Shown here: piece after piece, positions 8,066 through 16,614 of the stretch
How the letters are laid out: each line of letters opens with the position of its first letter
Numbering within the stretch: position 1 is the first letter of the stretch
Source: Nonomuraea polychroma
GTDB lineage: Bacteria > Actinomycetota > Actinomycetes > Streptosporangiales > Streptosporangiaceae
Direction: 5' to 3'
Assembly: GCF_004011505.1 (NCBI RefSeq)
Contig: NZ_SAUN01000001.1
Span: forward strand, 10,567,501 to 10,631,500
Length of the DNA stretch: 64,000 nt
Program-made: the position numbers and the translations under genes
The notes under the pieces: generated by a model
Databases searched by the model: none
The model's input: only the letters and a program-made list of their open reading frames with translations
Told to the model about the DNA's origin: nothing

Positions 8066-9313
8066 TCACTGCGCGGGCGGGTACCGCGTGGCGTCGTGCA
8101 CGTCGAGCAGCGGCTCCTTGACGCCGTCACCCGAGTCGTCGGTCCAGTTGCTGTTGCCGGTGGAGATCAGCGTGCTGCGGACGGCCAGCGAGCCTGCCCT
8201 GGTCGTCGGCTTGCGAGCACCCGAGGTGAGGATGCCGGCCGCGCCCGCCACGTGCGGGGAGGCCATCGAGGTGCCGCTGATGGTGTTGTAGCCGCCGTTC
8301 CGCCACGTCGAGTAGATGCAGGTGCCCGGTGCGGTGATCTCGACGGTGGCGCCGTAGTTGGAGTAGAACGCCGAGGTGTCGTCCTGGTCGGTCTCGCTGC
8401 GGCACGACAGCCTGCTGCCGCCCGCGCCGCCGGGCAGGCCGTCGTTGTCGGTCATCGCCGAGACGGTGACCACGTCGGGGTGGTTGGCGGGGAAGAAGGT
8501 CGAGGTGTTCGCGTGGCTGTTGCCGGCGGCCACGACGACCACGATGCCGGCGTTGACCGCGTTCGTGATCGCGGTGCTGATCGCACTGCTGGAGCAGCCG
8601 TTGCAGCCCAGGCTGAGGTTGATGACCTCGATGGTGGAGGCGCGGGCCACCACCCAGTTGATGCCGGCGGCGATGCCGGACAGGGTGCCCGAGCCGGCCG
8701 CGTTGAGGACCTTCACTCCGTGGATGCGGGCGCCGGGCGCGACGCCGACCGGGCCGATGGTGTTGTCGATCGCGCCGACGGTGCCCGCGACGTGTGAGCC
8801 GTGGCCGTTGTCGTCGGTGCCGGAGTTGTTCAGGCAGACGCCGGTCATGCAGTTGGCCCGCGCGACCACGTTCAGGTCGGGGTGGGTGTAGTCGACGCCG
8901 GTGTCCACGACGGCCACGTCCACGTCGATGCGGACGTCGTCGGTGCTGTCGATGTCGAGGTTCGGGTTGTCGGGGCCGAAGATCCGCCGTACGCCGGTGG
9001 GCGTGGTCTGCGGGAAGGCGGTGACCTCGGCGTCGGGCTCGACAGTCAGCACGTTCGGGTTGCGCTTGAGCTGCTCGGCGGCGGCCGCGCTCAGGCGGGC
9101 GGTGTAGCCCTTGAAGGCGTGCTCGTAGACGCCGATGAGTTCGCCGCCATGCTGGGACACCTGGTCCTGGGCGACGCCGCGGGGCGCCCGCATGGCCGGG
9201 TTGAGCTGGACGATGTAGGTGCCGTCCGGTGCGGCGGCGGAGACGGGGAGTGGCGTCAGGGGTAACGCCAGAGCGCCGATGAGCAATGCGAGCAGGGGGG
9301 TGAGTGATCGCAT
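8066..9313 (-). CDS. Secreted subtilisin-like serine protease (S8)
   Basis: A 415-residue secreted protease with a signal peptide (1 to about 27, MRSL followed by a hydrophobic core ending SAAA). It has an I9-type propeptide (about 31-97, GTYIVQL) and an S8 catalytic domain. The triad is readable: Asp137 in VVDTGVDYTHPD, His171 in NGHGSHVAGT and Ser349 in GTSMASPHVAGA, with oxyanion Asn265 in AAGNSH. Two close cysteines, LGCNGC (236-240), may form a disulfide. Start ATG 9313 follows GAAAGG; the longer open frame upstream lacks a signal sequence. It probably acts outside the cell on proteins. Confidence 0.93.
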   Translation of the reverse strand: MRSLTPLLALLIGALALPLTPLPVSAAAPDGTYIVQLNPAMRAPRGVAQDQVSQHGGELIGVYEHAFKGYTARLSAAAAEQLKRNPNVLTVEPDAEVTAFPQTTPTGVRRIFGPDNPNLDIDSTDDVRIDVDVAVVDTGVDYTHPDLNVVARANCMTGVCLNNSGTDDNGHGSHVAGTVGAIDNTIGPVGVAPGARIHGVKVLNAAGSGTLSGIAAGINWVVARASTIEVINLSLGCNGCSSSAISTAITNAVNAGIVVVVAAGNSHANTSTFFPANHPDVVTVSAMTDNDGLPGGAGGSRLSCRSETDQDDTSAFYSNYGATVEITAPGTCIYSTWRNGGYNTISGTSMASPHVAGAAGILTSGARKPTTRAGSLAVRSTLISTGNSNWTDDSGDGVKEPLLDVHDATRYPPAQ

Positions 9314-9376
9314 GAAAGCCCTTTCTCGACAGGCTGCTGTCAGTAAAGCTTTCATCATTTGTCTGGAAAAGTCCAT

Positions 9377-9412
9377 AAAAAAGGTGCCGATTCGCATACG
9401 AACCGGCACCTT
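9377..9412 (-). terminator. Rho-independent terminator of the beta-propeller gene
   Basis: The arms AAGGTGCCG (9381-9389) and CGGCACCTT (9404-9412) pair over nine base pairs, with an inner TTCG/CGAA stem and a CATA loop. Read on the minus strand, the hairpin is followed by six T residues (9382-9377). It lies 9 bp after the stop of the minus-strand beta-propeller gene and upstream of the protease start, so it separates the two transcripts. Confidence 0.9.
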
Positions 9413-9420
9413 CTGGTTGC

Positions 9421-11352
9421 TTAACGGAGCGGGATCCAGCTTTGTGAGGCGAGTGTCGCGGCGTCGTTGACCTGGATGCCCTCCTGGGAGAACGTCCAGA
9501 TCGTGTCGCCGATGATCATCGAGCGCTGGATGCCGGGCTGGTAGTCCTGGCCGGCCTGAGCCGGGTGCTTGATCATGCCCAGCTTCGACACGCCCGAGTC
9601 GTCGATCTTGAGAACGAGTGCGCCCGACTCGTTCTGCTGCGTCAGCGGGATGACCGACAGGCCGGTCTTCGGCCAGTACAGGAACGCGTGCGGATCCCAC
9701 TCGGCCTCGGACCCGGAGTCTTTCTGGAACAACTGCGACAGCCGGCGCGGGCTGGCCGGGTCGCTGACGTCGAACAACGACACCTGGGTGCCGAGCGTCC
9801 TGCCCTGCTCGCTGGCCTCCTGGCCGATCCCGATCAGCCGGCCCTCGCCTCCGGGGTGCAGGTACGCCGAGTAGCCGGTGATCTTCAGCTCGCCGGTTAC
9901 CTTGGGGGCCGCCGGGTCACGCAGGTCGAGCGTGTAGAGCGGGTCTACCTGCTTGAACGTGACGCAGTAGCCGACCGCGCCGATGAACCTGACCGAGTAG
10001 ATGCGTTCGCCCTCGCCGAGCCCGCCGACCTCGCCGCTCTTGGCCAGGGTGTCGGCCTTGAGCACGTGGACGGTGCTGGAGCTGTTCTTGCCGTCGGCCG
10101 AGGTGAGCGTGGTGGCGACGCGGAGGTGGCCGTCGTGCTCGGACATCGAGTACTGGTTCAGCAGCCTGCCGCTGACCTTGCCGGAGGCCACGTAGGAAGG
10201 CGGCCCTGGGGAGCCGACGTCGAACCGGTGGATCTCGGTCTCCTCGGGCGGGATCGTCGGCGTCGGCTTCGGCTCTTCGGGGGTGGGCTCCTCCGCCGGG
10301 GGAACCTCCGGGGTGTCCTCGATCGGCATCGGGAACACCGACCACCAGCGCGGGTTGCTGGCCACGTACAGGCTCGTGCCGGTGCCGTACACGATGTCGC
10401 CGTCGGCCGCGAGGCTGATCGGGTCGGTGCCGGTGGCGGTGACGCCCTGCGCCAGGTCGAGCGTGTGCACGGTCAGCAGTGAGGTGCCGGTGTAGTCGGC
10501 GGGGTGGCTGACCCGCTCGCACTTGACCACGTCGTTCCTGACGGCGCCGGACGCGTCGGTGATCTCGATCTTGGGCAGCCAGGCCTCGATCGGGGCCTGG
10601 CGCACCGCGGCCTGGTTCGCCTTGATCCGCTCGGCCTCCGAGGCGTTGTCCTTCGGCTGCGGCAGCTCGATGGCCGGCTGGCTGCGGGTGACGATCCTGA
10701 CCGTGGAGCCGACCATCCTGGCGTCCACGTACGTGCCCTGGGGTTTGACCGTGCTCAGGACCTTGGGCTCGCCGGCCAGGTCGACCAGAACGTACCGGGT
10801 GTCGCCGTACGGGAGCGCCCTGGACACCTTGAACATGACGTCGCTGAAGCCGCGGAACAACACCAGGGCGCGGTCTCCTGACAGCAGCAGGTCGGCGGGG
10901 GCGAAGACCCGCTCGTCGCCCTCCGCCAGCTTCAGCGTCGAGGTGACCTTGCGCGTGGCGGTGTCGATGACCCGCAGCGTCCCGCCGGTCACCGTGACCA
11001 CCCGGTTTCCGTCGGTCTTGACCAGGTCAGGCTCGTCCACGCCGGCCTCGTGCACGTTGGTCGTGGAGTGCTCCGGTACGGCCGTCTTCGCGTTGGGGGT
11101 GATCGCCGCCGTGTCCTCCGCCCGCGCCGTCAGGGGCATGACGCCGCCGAACCCCCACGGGCCGACGTTCGCCGCCGCTTTCTCGCGCAGCCCCGCCAGC
11201 ATGTCGTCGCAGCTGTTGTAGGCGACCAGGCGGACCGCGCCGAGAGTCGTCTTCTTGGGCGGCGCCGGAGGCCCTCCCGTGGAGGAGGTGCAGGCGGCCG
11301 TGACCGTGGCGAGTGCCACGGCGGTCACGGCCGTACGGATCAGCGTCTTCAT
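9421..11352 (-). CDS. Beta-propeller domain lipoprotein
   Basis: A 643-residue exported protein of the beta-propeller domain family PF09826. The N-terminus is a lipoprotein signal with lipobox VTAAC (Cys21), so it should be anchored to the outer face of the membrane. The body is rich in repeated strands, for example VKTDGNRVVTVTGG and YCVTFKQVDPLYTLDL. A proline/glutamate-rich linker (PPAEEPTPEEPKPTP) lies near the middle. Function is unknown; such proteins are proposed to sense or bind at the cell surface. It is followed by a clear intrinsic terminator and preceded 31 bp upstream by the stop of the Ser/Thr kinase gene, possibly in one transcript. Confidence 0.88.
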   Translation of the reverse strand: MKTLIRTAVTAVALATVTAACTSSTGGPPAPPKKTTLGAVRLVAYNSCDDMLAGLREKAAANVGPWGFGGVMPLTARAEDTAAITPNAKTAVPEHSTTNVHEAGVDEPDLVKTDGNRVVTVTGGTLRVIDTATRKVTSTLKLAEGDERVFAPADLLLSGDRALVLFRGFSDVMFKVSRALPYGDTRYVLVDLAGEPKVLSTVKPQGTYVDARMVGSTVRIVTRSQPAIELPQPKDNASEAERIKANQAAVRQAPIEAWLPKIEITDASGAVRNDVVKCERVSHPADYTGTSLLTVHTLDLAQGVTATGTDPISLAADGDIVYGTGTSLYVASNPRWWSVFPMPIEDTPEVPPAEEPTPEEPKPTPTIPPEETEIHRFDVGSPGPPSYVASGKVSGRLLNQYSMSEHDGHLRVATTLTSADGKNSSSTVHVLKADTLAKSGEVGGLGEGERIYSVRFIGAVGYCVTFKQVDPLYTLDLRDPAAPKVTGELKITGYSAYLHPGGEGRLIGIGQEASEQGRTLGTQVSLFDVSDPASPRRLSQLFQKDSGSEAEWDPHAFLYWPKTGLSVIPLTQQNESGALVLKIDDSGVSKLGMIKHPAQAGQDYQPGIQRSMIIGDTIWTFSQEGIQVNDAATLASQSWIPLR

Positions 11353-11383
11353 GACCTCATCACGGCTTGCCGCGCCCGATGGT

Positions 11384-13651
11384 TCAGGAACCTGGTTGCG
11401 GGTTGATGGTGAAGGCGGGGCTGAAGTCGACGTTGTCCGGAACCTCCAGCAGCTTGCGCAACAACTTGCCGGAGAAGTCGATCACCTGGATCTCGTCGTT
11501 GACGCCGTTGTCCTGCTCCCAGCAGTAAAGGTGGTTCTCGTCGTAGAAGCCGAGCACCTTGTCGCAGTCGGAGTAGAACTTACGCAGGCGGTCACCGGAG
11601 GCGGCGTCCCAGATGCAGTGGTCGCCGTCGCCGCCGTTGGGGCAGTTGGTGACGAACGCCTTGCCCGACGGCGAGAAGATGTCCTGTGTGCCGGCCGACA
11701 GCGTGCCGATGCCGGGCAACGAGCGTGTGGCCTTGCCCCGGGTGTCGAAGAAGCGCAGGCCGCGGTTCTTCTCGCTGCCGTAGACGTTGACCACGCCCTC
11801 GTCCGCGCCGTCGAAGCCGAAGGCCGTGTCGCGGACCGAGGAGTCGGACACGTTGACCGTGGTGGCCTCCTTCGTGGCCACGTCCACGATGACGAAGCCG
11901 AGATAGACCCATTTGTCCTCGCCGGTCTTCCGCTCCATGTTGAGCAGGATCTTCGAGCCGTCCTTCGACCAGGCCCTGATGCTGCTGATCAGCGGCTCCT
12001 TGACGGTCTTGACCGTCGTGCGATCGTTGGACTCCCGGTCGGTGATGTAGATGAAGTCGTAGTCGTCCGAGCTGTAGCTCCTGCCCCTGGTGGCGAGATA
12101 GCGGCCGTCGGGCGAGACCATGGACTCCCAGTTGCCGGCGTATTTCGTGAACGAGCCGCGGAGCGAGCCCCTCGCGTAGTCGATCCAGTCGTCCTTCGCC
12201 TTGTCGTAAATCTCGTAAGAGGTCAGGACGATCGCGTCGGACGGGTTCTCGTACAGCGAGATCTTCCCGCCGGGGAGCGTCTTCTTGGTGCCCGTCCGCG
12301 GCACGGCGGCCTGGCCCGTCGCCTGACTCGAGGGCGGATTGGTGGCCGAGCTGGCGGGCGGGCCGGTCGGGCTGGTGGTGCTGTCGGTTCCCGTGCGCCC
12401 GGACGTCGGTGATTCCGCGGGACCGGCGACGACCTCCGCCGACTTTCCGAGCTGGATGACCACGATCACCCCGGCGAGCAGCAGCAACGCGGTCGCCACC
12501 GTGATGCCCATGATCAGCGGGGTCTTGCTGCTCTTCTGCGGTGGCCGGCCGTACATGCCGGGGTGCGTCGGCTGCGCGTACGGGGCAGCCGACGGCTGCT
12601 GCCACTGCTGGTGGGGACGCGGCGGCATCGGGCCGGAATGCGCGCCCGGCGCCGGGTGGGGGACGGCGCCGGGATAGGGGACCGGGCCGGACTGCGGATT
12701 CGACGGCGGGCCGTACTGCGGGCTCGAGGGCGGGCCGTACTGCGAGCCCGACGGCGGACCCGAGGGCGGGCCCGCCGGCGGCGCGAAGGGCACCTGCGGG
12801 GCCGCCTCGGCGGCGGCCTGCGCGAGCATGCCGGGCTTAGGCGCGGGGTGCTGCAGCAGGCGCATGATCACCTGCTCGGCGGTCGGCCGCTGGGACGGGT
12901 CCTTGTTCAGGCACTCGGCCACCACGTCACCCAGCATCCCGTCCAGGACACCCAGGTCCGGCTGCTGGTTGAGCACCCGGTTGATCACCGCGGGCATCGT
13001 GTCGCTGCCGAACGGCGCCCGTCCCGAGGCGGCGAACACCATCGTGCTGCCCCAGGCGAACATGTCCGCCGCCGGCCCGACGGTATGCCCCATGATCTGC
13101 TCGGGCGGCATGTACGACGGCGTGCCCACCACCGTGCTGCTGACGGTGGAGGTGGCGTTCAGCGCCCTGGCGATGCCGAAGTCGATCACCCGGGGCCCGT
13201 CCGCGCCGATGATCACGTTGGCCGGCTTGAAGTCGCGGTGCACGATCCCGGCCTGGTGAATGGCGGCCAGCGCGGTGGCGGTGCCGATGGCCAGACGGTG
13301 CAGGACGGTGCCCGAGCGCGGGCCCTCCTCCTGCACGACCCGCTGCAGCGAGGGCCCTTCGATGTATTCGCTGATGATGTACGGCCGGTCCTGCTCGACC
13401 CCGGTGCCCAGGACGGCGGCGGTGCAGAACGGCGCCACCTGCTGGGCCACCTGGACCTCGCGCAGGAAACGCTCGACGCTGGCGTGGTCGCCCGACAGGT
13501 CGGGCCGCAGCCACTTGACCGCGACGTTTCCGCCAGAGTGGTCTGTGGCGAGGTATACGACGCCCTGACCGCCCTCGCCGAGCCTGCCGAGGAGATCCAG
13601 GCCCCCCAGCCGTTGTGGATCTCCGGGTCGAAGCTGAGCGAAGGATGCCAT
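11384..13651 (-). CDS. Membrane Ser/Thr protein kinase with extracellular sensor
   Basis: A 755-residue PknB-type kinase. The catalytic domain (about 18-268) shows GRLGEGGQGVVYLA (22-35), the ATP lysine at 46, the catalytic loop HRDFKPAN (138-145, Asp140), DFG (157-159) and APE-like MPPEQ. It uses Phe in HRDF where most have HRDL. A proline/glycine linker with repeated YGPPS units (about 285-375) leads to one transmembrane helix (about 378-401). A large exterior domain of WD/beta-propeller character (S-x-DG, SPSGKAF, WDAASGD) follows. It probably phosphorylates cytoplasmic proteins in response to an envelope signal. The lipoprotein downstream is a candidate partner. Confidence 0.92.
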   Translation of the reverse strand: MASFAQLRPGDPQRLGGLDLLGRLGEGGQGVVYLATDHSGGNVAVKWLRPDLSGDHASVERFLREVQVAQQVAPFCTAAVLGTGVEQDRPYIISEYIEGPSLQRVVQEEGPRSGTVLHRLAIGTATALAAIHQAGIVHRDFKPANVIIGADGPRVIDFGIARALNATSTVSSTVVGTPSYMPPEQIMGHTVGPAADMFAWGSTMVFAASGRAPFGSDTMPAVINRVLNQQPDLGVLDGMLGDVVAECLNKDPSQRPTAEQVIMRLLQHPAPKPGMLAQAAAEAAPQVPFAPPAGPPSGPPSGSQYGPPSSPQYGPPSNPQSGPVPYPGAVPHPAPGAHSGPMPPRPHQQWQQPSAAPYAQPTHPGMYGRPPQKSSKTPLIMGITVATALLLLAGVIVVIQLGKSAEVVAGPAESPTSGRTGTDSTTSPTGPPASSATNPPSSQATGQAAVPRTGTKKTLPGGKISLYENPSDAIVLTSYEIYDKAKDDWIDYARGSLRGSFTKYAGNWESMVSPDGRYLATRGRSYSSDDYDFIYITDRESNDRTTVKTVKEPLISSIRAWSKDGSKILLNMERKTGEDKWVYLGFVIVDVATKEATTVNVSDSSVRDTAFGFDGADEGVVNVYGSEKNRGLRFFDTRGKATRSLPGIGTLSAGTQDIFSPSGKAFVTNCPNGGDGDHCIWDAASGDRLRKFYSDCDKVLGFYDENHLYCWEQDNGVNDEIQVIDFSGKLLRKLLEVPDNVDFSPAFTINPQPGS

Positions 13652-13866
13652 GAAGGGATTCTGTCGCTATGGCGCGAATCCGCAAAAACTACCCATGGGT
13701 AGCTTTACGAATGGCCGCCTGGCATGCGCCTGATGGCCAGCGGCAGGACACGGAATGTCCATCTTGATCATCTGCGGCGAACCCTCGCTGAGCTGCCACG
13801 ATCTGACGGCCCCCACGGCGTCGCCGTCACCACTGGGCTCCCGCCGGAATAAGGCGGTACGACGTC

Positions 13867-14628
13867 GTGTCCTTGACGGGCATGGAGATTCGTTACGTCG
13901 GCGGGCCGACCGCGCTGCTCGAGATGGGCGGAGTGCGGCTGCTGACCGACCCCACGTTCGACGCGCCCGGGGAGTACCCGATCGGGAACAGGGCACTCAC
14001 GAAGACCGCCGGCCCCGCCGTCGGGGCCGACGAGGTCGGGCCGGTGGACGCCGTCCTGCTCTCCCACGATCAGCACCCGGACAACCTGGACAGAGCCGGG
14101 CGGGCGTACCTGGCGTCCGTGCCGCTGGTGTTGTCCACGGGGGCGGCGGCCGAGCGCGTGGGCACGCCGGTGCGCGCGCTGCCCAACTGGACGTCGGTCG
14201 AGGTGGGCGGTGCGGTGCGGGTGACCGGGGTGCCGGCGCAGCACGGGCCGGACGGGACCGAGCATCTGGTGGGGGAGGTGACCGGATTCGTGCTCGATGG
14301 GGAGGGGCTGCCGACCGTCTATGTGAGCGGGGACAACGCCTCGCTGGACGTCGTACGGGCCGTCGCGGAGCGGGTGGGGCCGGTGGACGTGGCGTTGTTG
14401 TTCGCGGGCGGGGCGCGGACGCCGTTGGTGGACGGGTATTTGACGCTGCCGAGCGCCGACGCCGTCACGGCCGCGGAGATCCTCGAGGCTCGGTACGTGG
14501 TGCCGTTGCACTTCGAGCATTGGGCACATTTCACGCAGGGCAGAGACACGGTGGAGAAGGCGTTCGCGGGCTTCGGCGACCGGCTCCGGCTGCTCGGCCC
14601 CGGCGAACGGACGTACCTGGACGTGTGA
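13867..14628 (+). CDS. MBL-fold metal-dependent hydrolase (UlaG-like)
   Basis: A 253-residue metallo-beta-lactamase-fold protein of the UlaG/beta-lactamase-like group. The canonical HxHxDH motif is present only in altered form, as LLSHDQHPDN (about 59-68). Further candidate ligands are VPAQHGP, VSGDNAS and VPLHFEHW. Start GTG 13867 is preferred over ATG 13882 because AAGGCGG (13851-13857) is well spaced from it. It is divergent from the Ser/Thr kinase gene. A substrate cannot be named; hydrolysis of phosphodiesters or lactones is a family-level possibility. Confidence 0.85.
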   Translation: MSLTGMEIRYVGGPTALLEMGGVRLLTDPTFDAPGEYPIGNRALTKTAGPAVGADEVGPVDAVLLSHDQHPDNLDRAGRAYLASVPLVLSTGAAAERVGTPVRALPNWTSVEVGGAVRVTGVPAQHGPDGTEHLVGEVTGFVLDGEGLPTVYVSGDNASLDVVRAVAERVGPVDVALLFAGGARTPLVDGYLTLPSADAVTAAEILEARYVVPLHFEHWAHFTQGRDTVEKAFAGFGDRLRLLGPGERTYLDV

Positions 14629-14683
14629 TGCTCGCCTGTGGCGAACGGGCGGGGTCTTCCTGATCAGCGCCTGGCAGGGTGGA

Positions 14684-15808
14684 GTGGTGAGCTGGAACGC
14701 GCGAGCGCTGGACGTCCTGGCCGCCGGGCCGCCGACCCCGTTGATCGACTTCCCGGTGCCGGCGCCCGGGATCAGGCTGCTGCTGAAGGACGAGTCCGCG
14801 CAGCCCACGGGGAGCCTGCGGCACCGGCATGCCCGGGCGCTGTTCCGGCAGGCCATCCTCGACGGGCTGGTCGCCCAGGGCACGACCGTGGTGGAGGCGA
14901 CGGGCGGCAATGCCGCGGTGGCGCAGGCGTGGTTCGCGCGGCGGCTCGGGTTGCCCTACATCGTGGTCATGCCGGGCGAGCGCAGCGAGGCGCGGGCGCG
15001 GGCGGTGGAGGCGCTGGGCGGGGAGTGCAGGTTCGTGACGCCGCCGCTGGCGATCTACGACGCGGCCCGGGAGATCGACGGGCACTTCCTCGACCAGTTC
15101 GGGCGGGCGGCGCCGCATGATCTGGGGGAGGAGCTGTTCGGGCAGGTGAGCCCGGACTGGGTGGTGACGGGCGCGGGCACAGGCGCGACCTCCGCCACAC
15201 TCGGCCACTGGCTACGCTCCCACCACCCGGCCGACACCGACGGTCCCGTCCCGAGCGCCGCCGGCCGCGCCTCAGGTGCCGTCGGAAGAGACGGGCCAGG
15301 GACAGCGGAGAACCGCTCATCGGGCACTCTCGAAGGATCCGCGCCGGGCGGCGGCGGGTGGCGGTGTCGGGTTGCCGTGGCGGATCCTGAAAATTCGGCG
15401 TATTTCCCCGGCTGGGCCCTCGACACCCCCGACTACGTGACCGGCATGCCCTCGCGCATAGAAGGCATCGGACGGCCGCGCATCGAGCCCGGCTTCCGCC
15501 CCGACCTCGTCGACCTGGTCATCCCGGTGCCGGATGCGGCGAGCGTGGCGGCGGCCAGGCGCATCAGGGACGTGACGGGGCTGCCGGTGGGCGGATCCTC
15601 GGGCACCGCGCTCTGGGCGGCGCTGGAGCTGGTCGAACGTATGCGTGCCAGAGGCGAGTCCGGCACCGTGGTCTCGCTCATCGGTGACGCCGCCGACCGG
15701 CATCTGGCGACATACCACAATGACGCGTGGGCCGCCGGGAAAGGCCTGGACCTCGGCCCGCACCTCGCTGAGCTGCGCCGCCGCACCGCAGTTCACCCCA
15801 GCGGGTGA
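14684..15808 (+). CDS. PLP-dependent cysteine-synthase-like protein lacking the Schiff-base lysine
   Basis: A 374-residue protein of the fold-type II PLP family, related to the actinobacterial cysteine synthase-like group. The fold motifs are clear: KDES-PTGSL (35-45), EATGGNAAVAQAWFA, GAGTGATSAT (PLP phosphate loop), VADPENSAYFPGW and GGSSGT. At the position where I expect the PLP-binding lysine (PTGSLKHR in relatives as I recall them) this protein reads PTGSLRHR; codon CGG at 14819-14821 gives Arg46. In addition, about 38 residues of low complexity (roughly 194-232) interrupt the domain before VADPENS. Either it is catalytically dead or it uses another chemistry. It starts at GTG 14684 or GTG 14687. 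Confidence 0.8.
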   Translation: MVSWNARALDVLAAGPPTPLIDFPVPAPGIRLLLKDESAQPTGSLRHRHARALFRQAILDGLVAQGTTVVEATGGNAAVAQAWFARRLGLPYIVVMPGERSEARARAVEALGGECRFVTPPLAIYDAAREIDGHFLDQFGRAAPHDLGEELFGQVSPDWVVTGAGTGATSATLGHWLRSHHPADTDGPVPSAAGRASGAVGRDGPGTAENRSSGTLEGSAPGGGGWRCRVAVADPENSAYFPGWALDTPDYVTGMPSRIEGIGRPRIEPGFRPDLVDLVIPVPDAASVAAARRIRDVTGLPVGGSSGTALWAALELVERMRARGESGTVVSLIGDAADRHLATYHNDAWAAGKGLDLGPHLAELRRRTAVHPSG

Positions 15809-16551
15809 CTGACCCAGACGTTCGGCTCCACGTAGACGACATGGTCGTGCTCCATCGAGCAGTGCACGGGGTTCAGCGCGCCCGGCACCTCGACGGTGCC
15901 CGTGCGGTCGAACGGCACGTCGCACCACGTGCGCCACTCGGCCGGCGTGCCCGCGACCACCATTGACCGCGGCGCCACCTTGACGATCTTGCCGCCGGCC
16001 CGCACGTGCACCCGCAACCAGGCGTCGTACGGCAGGCCGTCGTCGCGGGTGCGGTAGGCGTACTCGCTCATCGGGGTGTGCGGTTCGAGGTGCTTCATGT
16101 TGGGCCGGACCGGCGCGACCAGCTCGCTGAAACCGTGGCGGGCGGCGCGGTCGCGCATCGCCGCCAGCATCACCGACGACAACCCCTTGCCCTGGAGGTC
16201 ACGGCGGACGGTGATCTCCAGGGCGGAGACGGCGTCGGGCCGCGTGCCGCGCTGGCGGGCCAGCCAGCCCTGCCGGATCACGCCGTCCCATCCGTCGTCG
16301 GGCAGCTCGTCCCCATCGGCCCGGTACGGGATCATGCACGCTCTCGCCACCAGCCGACCGGGATCGGCGTCGTCGTCCGCCACCAGCACGTACTCGGGGT
16401 AGATCGTGTCGGCGAACGGATAGAACAGGTCGGCGATCGGATCCTGGAGCATGAACATGGGCCACGTGTGGTCCATGTTCCACAACTCCGGCCCGAACTC
16501 GGGGCGCTCGGCGAGTGTCGTGATCTGGAGAGCCATGCCGATCATCTTCAC
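15793..16551 (-). CDS. GNAT-like acetyltransferase, unknown substrate
   Basis: A 252-residue protein with a central GNAT core: an LEITVRRDLQGKGLSSVM segment (about 111-128) matches the acetyl-CoA loop pattern (R/Q-x-x-G-x-G/S). Tryptophan-rich N-terminal and C-terminal extensions flank it. The likely start is ATG 16551 or the in-frame ATG 16536 (MALQITT); no ribosome-binding site separates them clearly. Its 3' end overlaps the convergent PLP-fold gene by 16 bp. The substrate is not recognisable. Confidence 0.72.
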   Translation of the reverse strand: MKMIGMALQITTLAERPEFGPELWNMDHTWPMFMLQDPIADLFYPFADTIYPEYVLVADDDADPGRLVARACMIPYRADGDELPDDGWDGVIRQGWLARQRGTRPDAVSALEITVRRDLQGKGLSSVMLAAMRDRAARHGFSELVAPVRPNMKHLEPHTPMSEYAYRTRDDGLPYDAWLRVHVRAGGKIVKVAPRSMVVAGTPAEWRTWCDVPFDRTGTVEVPGALNPVHCSMEHDHVVYVEPNVWVSHPLG

Positions 16552-16614
16552 ATCATCATTTGCCGGTAGTCGTGTGATTTATCGCCGCATTACCCGTGCG
16601 CTAGCGTCGGCGCC

